A DNA stretch of 23,766 nucleotides from Hyphochytrium catenoides (Eukaryota > Sar > Hyphochytriomycetes > Hyphochytriales > Hyphochytriaceae), in assembly GCA_900088475.1 (NCBI GenBank), contig FLMG01004601.1, positions 1 to 23,766 of the forward strand, read 5' to 3'. Below the pieces are notes generated by a model. The model made no database searches, was not told where the DNA came from, and saw only the letters and a program-made list of their open reading frames with translations. Every line of letters starts with the position of its first letter. Position 1 is the first letter of the stretch. The position numbers were made by a program, and so were the translations under genes. This document shows positions 1-10,587 of this stretch, piece after piece.

Positions 1-545
1 CTTGCTGTTCTTTGAACTTGTTACCCTTTGACTTCCAGATCAGAAGTATTCTAGGAGTGAGGAATTGTTATGTGGAGTTCAATTTCATTGTAGAAGTAAC
101 AGAGGAGTGGACTGCTCTTGTTTTGAACACAGTTTACTTTCAAGCACGTTCTACAGTAGTATCTCTCTTGTAGACTGTGGAGGCGGTAAAACGAGAGAGT
201 CAAACGAACCCATCTAACGGTATCAAGAATGGGAGAAACTAAAGGCCAGGTTATCATGGGCATGTACGGTTAGGTCAGGAATCAGGCCGCAAAAGGTGAA
301 CTTTTTGACACAGCCACGCGGCAAAATCACCCTTCCAACCCAATGTCACTCAGTCGCCACACAACGACAAAGCTTCGTCCTGAGCGTGGTCACACAACAT
401 CATCGTCTTCTGAGGCATCTGAAGCGTACTTGGAAGCTCTCCTACATTAGCGAAGACCCATCTTTATAGGACCAAGCTAGAGCTGTAGGAAGCCTGCTCA
501 AGTAAGCAGTCAATCGTACTAGACCAACACCATTCGCAAGGCAAA
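1..545. other. Intergenic, upstream of the SERP1-like gene
   Basis: No convincing coding exon, RNA gene or repeat is seen here. The only long open frame (minus strand, 51-263) resembles no family I recognise and shows no splice context. The 3' part must hold the promoter and 5' UTR of the RAMP4/SERP1-like gene that starts at 546. Confidence 0.5.
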
Positions 546-927
546 ATGGTAAAGACCAAAAGTTCCAACCTCAAAAGCAATGGAGTGCTTGCTAATCAGT
601 CCATTGCCCTCCGTTGAAACTTGGTTATTGTATCTCATAGGCTCAGCCAGCTAGAATACGTCTTCGTAGTGCAAAGCATAACGCCAACATCACCCAGAGA
701 GGCAACGTGGAAGTGAATACCAGGGTAAGTGCATCGGACTTTGGCCTGATTGTGAAGCATTGGCGATCTCTTGTGAATGAGTTATGGGCTAAGAGAGTCT
801 TCCACGAATGCTTCAGGAGAAGAAGGGGTACAAGATAGGTCCAGTTCTGCTGGGATTTTTCATCTTTGTAGTCATTGGTTCAGCGGTTCTTCAGATAATC
901 AGACAAGCGACCTCTGGGGGCTTATAA
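546..927 (+). CDS. SERP1: RAMP4/SERP1-like stress-associated ER membrane protein, 3 exons
   Basis: Exons 546-548, 641-724 and 796-927; introns 549-640 and 725-795; 72 residues (human SERP1 has 66). SERP1/RAMP4 is a small tail-anchored protein that sits at the Sec61 translocon and helps stabilise new membrane proteins during ER stress. The family signature is visible: a basic N-terminus (ARIRL at residues 5-9), the block NITQRGNV at residues 17-24, then one membrane helix at about 43-64 (IGPVLLGFFIFVVIG) close to the C-terminus. The start was chosen because splicing directly after ATG (ATG|GTAAAG) puts NITQRGN at exactly the same distance from Met as in animal RAMP4. Reading on from that ATG without splicing reaches a stop at 615. 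The second intron has a GTAAGT donor; its acceptor (AG at 794-795) is a little less certain. The gene converges on MANF 201 bp away. Confidence 0.87.
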
Positions 928-1128
928 GCGGTTAGAAAAAGGCGAGTCTCGTCATGAGAGCCTACTAGCATGTCGTGCCTAGATATACGCATAGGGCATC
1001 CCATCAAACCTTGTTTATGTCGTTGGGTTCGGATCTTCTATACTCTGTCACATAATGTAAGAAAGACCGACTAGCCTAGTTGTATAACAGGGCTCATAGC
1101 ATAAACTACTGCTATCCACCGTCTTGAT

Positions 1129-1881
1129 CTACAGGTCTTTGTCACTCTCCTTAATTCGCTGAATGTAGTCACTCTTCTCTACGCAGCCATGGCAGTTGAG
1201 TCCACGGTCAGCCAAAATTGCCTTGAGTTGCTTCACTCTAAGCTTGCTATAGTCAGTGTCCTTGGTTACCTGTAGCGCTGTGGGTTTATATAACGTCGAT
1301 TAGTCTGGGAAGGTCAAAAGGCACATGAGGGCTTGAGGGTGAAACTTACGCTTTCTGACGCCGCAGACCTCACTACCAAGCTTCTCACAGGCTTTCTTCA
1401 GGTCTTCATCCTTCTTCCCTGCCTTCATGAGATTCATCGCCACGTCCTTGCTGATAGGCTGGATGTAATAGCACTGTAACCCCAGCCAATATGTAAGTTC
1501 CTTATTGAATGAGGCAAAAGTCAACGAATGCGGTAGCCCTTCAACTTACAAGCTTCTTGAAGTAGTCTTTCAAGTCCTTCTTAGGTTTTTGCGGATCCCC
1601 ACAGAACTTATTAACGGCATCCTGATAGACCGAAACTATCTTTTGTTTGGGATTGCTCCTAAGCGTCTCCTTGGCGTCACTCCGGATCTGCTTGAATCCC
1701 TCTATGCACACTGCATGCGATATTGTGGTTAACCACCTTTCTCTTTCGTAACCAGACGACGATCCCTACCCTCGCATTGTTGCTCCGGAGCGGCGTCAGT
1801 TCTCCGCTTAGCTTCCAGTAGAGGCGAAAGCAGACCAATGATGACGGCCATAGCAAGAGCGATGATAGTTGAAGACCTCAT
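1129..1881 (-). CDS. MANF: MANF/ARMET-family secreted or ER-lumenal protein, 4 exons
   Basis: Exons (minus) 1881-1770, 1710-1550, 1473-1350 and 1277-1129; introns of 59, 76 and 72 nt; 181 residues against 182 in human. MANF is an ER-stress-induced protein of the ER lumen and secretory path with a saposin-like N-terminal domain and a SAP-like C-terminal domain. A hydrophobic signal peptide covers about residues 5-24. All eight family cysteines are present: C36 and C39 (CEVC), C74 (KFCG), C92 (CYYI), C120, C128, and the CXXC pair C161-C164 (CHGC, CKGC in human). [14 protein letters not shown] matches the SAP-like helix. The C-terminus SDKDL resembles a weak KDEL-type retention signal (animal forms end in RTDL or similar). 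Every exon phase joins cleanly. MANF is best known from animals, so its presence in this compact genome is notable. Confidence 0.93.
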
Positions 1882-2610
1882 GCTTTATCCCAGATGCTGT
1901 GTGTTCTTGCAGAGTGTATCTGGTAGCCTGTTACCAAGAGAGAGCAGCCTCTGCGTTCGCACTTTCAGGTGGTGTTTCTGCGTCTGCTACGCGCCTTTCA
2001 AAGACAAGGGTCCGCCGTGAGCTTGCTATGTAGAGTCCACTAATAAAGAGCTCCTATCACATTTATCCTTTCATCTGCATCAGATACGCACCTGTGAAGC
2101 GCTATAAACTGTGGAGAGAGGGAAAGGCCGCAGCCGCTGAATCTACGTGGCAAACCGTGGGGAAGCATCCGCCCTAACCAGCCGCTAACGGCAATACTTG
2201 TGAAGCTGTCAAATCTCGTGAATTGTACCAACTCAGAACTGTACGAACACCCGAGCTGAAGCGTTGAAGCTGCTTGCTCTTCTCTGCTTCTCTGTTGCTT
2301 CATTACTTCGCGAAATCTTCAGGAGTTTGCGTAATTGCTTTTGGGAAGCCAGCTCCGCTTCTCCGAAATCCGAATAAGCTTTTGGTTTATAGACAGGCGA
2401 GGCGTGTAGAGCCCGGGGGATATGAGAAACATCCTTTGAGGAGCTCTTTGAGGCAGGACATTTTTCATTACCAAGGGCATCAGTCTTCAATTTCTTCGTT
2501 ACGCAATTAGTGTCAGTTTAGAGCTTCATATACTCATAACGCAAGCAGAGGCGGAAGAAAGTTCCAAGGACTAGCCAAAGAATAACATATTGAGGTACAC
2601 GTCTGGAACG
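1882..2610. other. Intergenic between divergent MANF and coiled-coil genes
   Basis: This stretch must contain the promoters of MANF (reading left) and the coiled-coil gene (reading right). Two minus-strand open frames exist, 2233-2490 (no ATG) and 2040-2303 (ATG at 2303, 87 residues). They overlap, share no recognisable motif, and no splice path joins them to a start or to each other. A small unrecognised gene cannot be excluded. No RNA gene was seen. Confidence 0.4.
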
Positions 2611-4820
2611 ATGTCACTTCAGCTTGGAGGTCGAGAACATCAGCCGGAAGAGGTCTCTATTAAGCAAGTAAAGGAAAAATTACGTAAGCCAGAGAGACTT
2701 CCGTCCTTCGGGAACCAAGGTCAAGTTCCTTAAACATTTACTCTGTCAGTGAAAGTCCTCGAGACCCAGCTGATCGATCAGGACCAGATCCAGAGGAAAC
2801 GAGCGTCGCTTGAACAAGTCCAAGATGCCATTAAAGAATGGGAGGCAAGAGCTAATAGTCTTAACTCCTTACAAGAGTGAACAGGTCATGAGGCTTACAC
2901 AAGCTTTGACTACCATTTGCAGCAAAATCTGGAGTCTGAGGCCCAGCAAGTGAAGTCCAAGCAAAAAGAACTTCAGCGGGTTCAGACTGAGCTCTCTCAC
3001 CTAACCGACTGCTTGAAAAGTATGGGATACCTCGATAGACAACTACTTGCTATGGAGACTGACACTCTCCAACCTATGCACCTTCCGCAGTTCTGCAAGT
3101 CAAGCAAGCTAACTTGCGGCAAATAGGGCAGGCACTGCAGAAAAATGAGAGCGTATTAAAAGTTCGTTACCAACAAATAACACAACAGCACAACGCGGTC
3201 TTTCAGGAGATGTGTGATCTTAGGAAGGCCTTCGATGAAATAATCGCCAAAAAGAAGGGCATCGAAGCTCTTAAAACGCAATGTAACCCTGCTACCGTAG
3301 TCCTTAGCCAATGTTCCCCTCTGACAAGTGTTACTTATTATCTCGACTACCGGAACAGTCTCCACACGGCAGACGCAGGCGGCCCTTTTACTTGAGGAAG
3401 AAAGAAAAAACGAAGGTGAAATCTTGCAGAATATCGACGCAGCCAGGCTTAAAGAGAAAAACATCCACGTCGAGGCTCTCGAGCTTGGTAATAGGCTTCA
3501 ACACAGCGACAGGGATTGTCAAAGACTGCGAGACAGAGTACTGGAGGCGCAAGAGAAAGCAGAAAGCATTATAAAAAGCTGCCAAGACCTCTCTAAAGTT
3601 GCAAAACAGGCGAAGGTCCATAATGAGAAGAAGCTAGGTGATATTGACACTTAGGCCAACTTGACTTGAATACATTCGGAGTGTAGTCCGCTGAGCCATA
3701 CAAATTCAGGTGAGGCCAGAGAGCGTGTTCTAATGGCGTCTGCAGAACGCATTTCCAGGATGCAGCAGATTGATGAGGCTGAAAAGGACCTTGATGATGC
3801 CCAGAGGCAGCTTGGGAACCTGAGGTTGGGTAAGGGGCTCTACCATCACATGGCCTTCCACGTCCTGACGACCCTATCGACCTCAGAGCGCCAGAGGCAG
3901 GACGAGAAGGGTCGCCTGATCCAAGCCCAGTAAGCGGCAAAGAAGTATATCACAGCACCCGCACTAACCTTAGAACCGTACCAGGCTGGAAAGTCAAAAA
4001 GTGGGCTTCACGAACTTACAACAGAGGTTTACAGAAAGTCCATGCCTTTCAGGGTGCCCCAAGTTTATTTATGAGTTATCTCTGCAGTTTGTCAATCGCC
4101 CGGAAAGAAGCCCAACGTAGGCGCGAAGAGTTGCAAGCTATTGTTGATAAGCGTATAATGCTAGAAGGCCAGAGGGCAACGGCTGAAGATGTGCTTAATG
4201 CTGTGGCCGAAGACTTTGAACTCCAACGTGCCAGGGCTGATGCCGTGGACCAAACATTGAGGACCACAAGAAAAGAGTTGGAGGAGGTCTCCTGCTCCCG
4301 ACACCTGGATCGCATACTGAGACTGAGTTTACTCTGCTTCACTCCACCAGGCTGTTCAAAGAATCACCGCCAAAGCTGCCGAGATGCAAAGAAACCACTC
4401 AAGAGCTGGTTTTAGATCCCGAACGGTTCAGGTAATCACGAGCTTTGTGCCACGAGTTGGCGGCTCCGCTAGACCTGGCCTACTATTACCTCCACACCTC
4501 TAGACCAAATCCTTGAACTGTGAGACATCAGTGAATACAGCAGCTAGCTTGGTGGATGAAGTCTCAGCTATTCGGGTAGGAAAAGCCGTCGAATCTGCCT
4601 TGCAATGCTGAAATAACATTTTCTTCAGAATCTGCTCCGGATGCATCACAATCATCCAATAGCTCAGTATATCTCTGCCAGGGTTTCTGCCCGAGAGATA
4701 GAGATACAGAATGCCACCCAAGCCGAAATGATTGCGCTTCAACAGGACGTTGCCAATGTAGCGAAGCAGGCTGAAGAGGCGAAGATCACTAAACCCGAAG
4801 CCCTAATTCCGACGAATTGA
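2611..4820 (+). CDS. Long coiled-coil protein of unknown function, 12 exons
   Basis: Exons: 2611-2683, 2750-2844, 2923-3019, 3091-3282, 3359-3637, 3710-3829, 3887-3929, 3985-4026, 4088-4286, 4351-4431, 4525-4575, 4629-4820. All phases are continuous, giving 487 residues. Introns are 57-105 nt. Nearly the whole protein is Glu/Lys/Gln/Ala/Leu-rich with heptad-like spacing and almost no proline or glycine, for example EAQRRREELQAIVDKRIMLE and AEKDLDDAQRQLGNLRLERQ. No motor head, ATPase, zinc finger or membrane segment is visible, so it is probably a rod-like structural or tethering protein, possibly cytoskeletal or centrosomal; that is inference only. Intron 2 seems to use a GC donor (GAG|GCAAGA at 2845); a weaker in-phase GT donor at 2818 would remove nine residues. 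Its stop codon lies inside the last exon of the opposing gene. Confidence 0.82.
2845..2922 (+). other. Probable GC-AG intron in the coiled-coil gene
   Basis: The donor reads GAG|GCAAGA and the acceptor TTTGCAG, joining two phase-0 exons. GC donors normally need strong pairing at the other positions, and AG|GCAAG fits that. The only alternative GT donor in phase is CAA|GTCCAA at 2818, which is poor. Downstream GT sites give the wrong phase or follow an in-frame stop. Confidence 0.55.
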
Positions 4821-5261
4821 CCGCTTCTCCATTTTCATCCGCTTTGCCAGTAAAGAATCTTGCTTTTTGGTCACAGCGGGCCGAGGTCTCTTCCTAGGGT
4901 CATTTGCATCAGGTGCAGGCCAGTTCCGACGCACAGTGTTCGAAGGGCCAGTCTGTGAAGACGCTAAGACGGGTCTGTCGGCCGAGCTAGAGCCTCTCTG
5001 AGACTCCGTACTAACGTCCTAAAAGAATAGCGACGAGCACCTGTGAAGATATAATCAAATGAACGCCCTAATCAGATTGACATGCACCTGAACATCGTCT
5101 TCGGACTCCTGCTCAGCATCTAGCTCTGCGGCAATCCAGTTATCAGGGTCTTCCTTACACCGCTGCAGCGTATCTGTGAGCATACTTTGGAGCTTATCTG
5201 AAGCGTCTGGGTCTTTCGAATGAAGTAAGCCAAAGACCGCATGGTAGTCAAAGCTTTGCAT
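4803..5261 (-). CDS. Unknown 129-residue acidic-then-basic protein, 2 exons
   Basis: Exons (minus) 5261-5088 and 5018-4803; a 69-nt intron (GTGCATG donor, TTCTTTTAG acceptor) in phase 0; 129 residues. I do not recognise the family. The first exon encodes a helical segment starting MQSFDYHAVFGLL, containing TLQRCKEDPDNWIAAEL at about residues 31-47, then a Glu/Asp-rich run (AEQESEDDVQ). The second exon is Ser/Pro/Arg/Lys-rich and ends in strongly basic residues (KRMKMEKRSIRRN), with RKRPRPAVTKK resembling a nuclear localisation signal. Composition suggests a nuclear or nucleic-acid-associated protein, which is inference. Support comes from an ATG start, clean splice sites and an open frame in both exons. 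Its last 18 coding bases overlap the end of the coiled-coil gene on the opposite strand. Confidence 0.7.
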
Positions 5262-5751
5262 GGTGGCAGCCCCAAACGGTCAACAAAAACTTGTAGCTTT
5301 ACCCGCTGCTATGCAATTAGCTTGCTGGGCGAGGCAAAAGGACACCCCGTCCAAGAACGCTTAAGGTGCACACCAAGTTGAGCTCTGTAGTGTCTAGGGA
5401 ATCTGTCATCCGTCACTGCCCTTCTACGTGCTCCCGTGTCGACCACACCCAGATCATGAGGAGAGTATTTTTGACTGTTGACTGGAAGGCGGAAGGGCTA
5501 CTCGTAACTGAAGACTGAAAGTAACCCCACACAGGAGTTGAGGCGGAGGTGCGACATCGCGGCGGCACGGTAGAACTCGTTTACGTGCTTTTCTCTTTGA
5601 GCTTGTGGTGCTCTCTCTCTCAAGAACAATGCCTGCGATAGTGCTTGGGAAGTTGACAGCTCTGTCTCTCCTTTATTTATTGCAGAGGTGGTCATGTTCG
5701 TCCCCCGACCGCCGCTCTGTCTGTGTGACACAGACGGATATCATATGCACG
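5262..5751. other. Intergenic between two minus-strand genes
   Basis: This contains the 3' end of the 187-residue gene (polyadenylation signal at 5672-5681) and the promoter and 5' UTR of the 129-residue gene. The minus-strand open frame at 5498-5731 lies largely downstream of that polyadenylation signal, resembles nothing I know, and is not called. Confidence 0.45.
5672..5681 (-). promoter_or_regulatory. Polyadenylation signal, two overlapping AATAAA
   Basis: On the minus strand the sequence reads AATAAATAAA, about 70-80 nt beyond the stop codon of the 187-residue gene at 5752. Position and orientation fit a eukaryotic poly(A) signal. Function is inferred from the motif only. Confidence 0.55.
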
Positions 5752-6640
5752 TTAGCGTCCAGCGGTTTCCTGCTGTGTCTCAGGCTTGGGTTCAGAAGAG
5801 TGGGCTGGCTGTGGTAACAAAATCCCTGTCTTTATGTTCCTTATCAGCGCCGCAAGCCAGAGTTCCCAGACCTTCTGAATTTCGGAGACTGTCATTGCGG
5901 TGCTCGGCCGAAACAACCAGATTTTGTCTGCCAGGAGAAAGCGCAAGGCATCTGCGACTCGTAGCACCTGCCGCTGAACGGCTGGGTCAAGACTTTCTGG
6001 CTCCTTCTCATAGGAAGAAGCCTCAATATTTCTCCTTTGATTGGGACGGGACTTGGCGCGCGTTCTGGTCCAACCTGTCGTCACTTCAGGGCTACTTGCA
6101 ATAGCCGCTCTGTCTCGGACTCCAGATGTCTTCCAATTCTGACCTATCGAGAGCGAGTTGTTAGCTAGGTTTGCCACTCCACACTAGGCATCTGTTCTAA
6201 TCCAAGGCTAGTTGTCTGGTCTCGTCCATAGCAAGTGACAAACAATCATCATAGGTAGAGAACACAAAGAAAGAAAAAAGAGCTCTGTAAGGCAGGCCGC
6301 AGCAGCTGAACATACTCGAAAGAGCCAAACATAAGACAAAAAGAAGCTCCAAAGAGAGCCAAAAGAAAAAGAAAAGTAGAGACCAAGCGGCAATACTGTC
6401 ATACCTTGGGCAGGGGCATATGCAAAGAGCATAAATGGTAGCTTTGACGCCGCTGTCGACGAGAGAAACCCCAATTGTATCTCATCGGTTCTGCTGAATA
6501 GTGGACGTAGGCAGCTAGACGTCTTGCACTGTCCTATAGCCTCAACCACTCAGCCGAAACTGGCATCATTTAGCGGAAGCTGTCTCGCTGTGGTTACTCT
6601 GGGAGTCTGGGTCCTGCTGCTTGGCTTCCGCCGCCTGCAT
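5752..6640 (-). CDS. Unknown 187-residue protein, 3 exons
   Basis: Exons (minus) 6640-6598, 6533-6405 and 6143-5752; introns of 64 and 261 nt; phases 1/1 join cleanly to give 187 residues. I do not recognise the family. The protein begins MQAAEAKQQDPDSQ. It has a middle segment with DEIQLGFLSS and LPFMLFAYAP, a basic linker (TRTRAKSRPNQRR, about residues 92-104), then a predicted helical part (AVQRQVLRVADALRFLLADK and VSEIQKVWELWLAALIRNIK) and a hydrophilic tail. It has no clear signal peptide or catalytic motif. The start was chosen because MQAAEA... splices via GTAACC...CTATAG into the only open frame. An ATG at 6651 lies in another frame and is stopped soon after. The gene shares a 66-bp divergent promoter with poly(A) polymerase. 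Exon 1 is the least certain part. Confidence 0.65.
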
Positions 6641-6706
6641 TGACTGCAACCATCTTGTAGAAGCTCAAAGTCTTTGCGAAGGGGATCTTCTTACCTCCTT
6701 GCCAAA
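6641..6706. promoter_or_regulatory. Compact divergent promoter, 66 bp between start codons
   Basis: The start codon of the minus-strand 187-residue gene (6638-6640) and the ATG of poly(A) polymerase (6707) are separated by only 66 bp, so the two genes probably share a bidirectional promoter or have 5' UTRs overlapping each other's first exon. No TATA box is evident. Confidence 0.5.
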
Positions 6707-10305
<3,599 letters not shown>

Positions 10306-10587
10306 GCATCTCCGCCTCTTTCGCCCTATCTATGCTGTCCTATTCGTACTTTCTCTATCTAATCAACATTAGCTCGTTTTTCTGTGCTGCCACAAGGGTG
10401 CACTAGTTTGCTTATGTTGGGGCATATATTATGATAAATAGAGACGCAAAAGTACTCAGCCAAAGTTTAAAGCACAGCATCGACGCCGCGACTATTCCTT
10501 CCTCACTTGCCTGCCGCAGAAGCCTATCTACATTTGCTTAGAAGACCCGGATAACTCTGCTACTGTGGGTCAATGTGTGCGACCTTT
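10306..10587. other. Short intergenic space between convergent genes
   Basis: These 282 bp must hold both 3' UTRs, for poly(A) polymerase (+) and APC1 (-). No canonical AATAAA is seen on the plus strand; GATAAA near 10434 could serve the plus-strand gene. No other feature was found. Confidence 0.5.

Noticed and set aside
314-344. CCACG and CCAAT words upstream of SERP1, resembling an ERSE
   Set aside because: Order and spacing are wrong for CCAAT-N9-CCACG.
2145-2150. ACGTGG core resembling an unfolded-protein-response element about 260 bp upstream of MANF
   Set aside because: Six bases occur often by chance, the flanks do not match TGACGTGG, and no CCAAT-N9-CCACG element was found near MANF or SERP1.
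2233-2490. Minus-strand 85-codon frame with protein-like composition
   Set aside because: It has no ATG, is closed upstream by a stop, and no splice path to a start codon is visible before the divergent coiled-coil gene begins at 2611.
5752-6143. Similarity of the 187-residue protein's helix (IQKVWELWLAALIRNI) to the LWKQYI helix of RNase P subunit Rpp29/POP4
   Set aside because: The conserved Rpp29 core that should follow is absent, because the frame ends soon after the helix.
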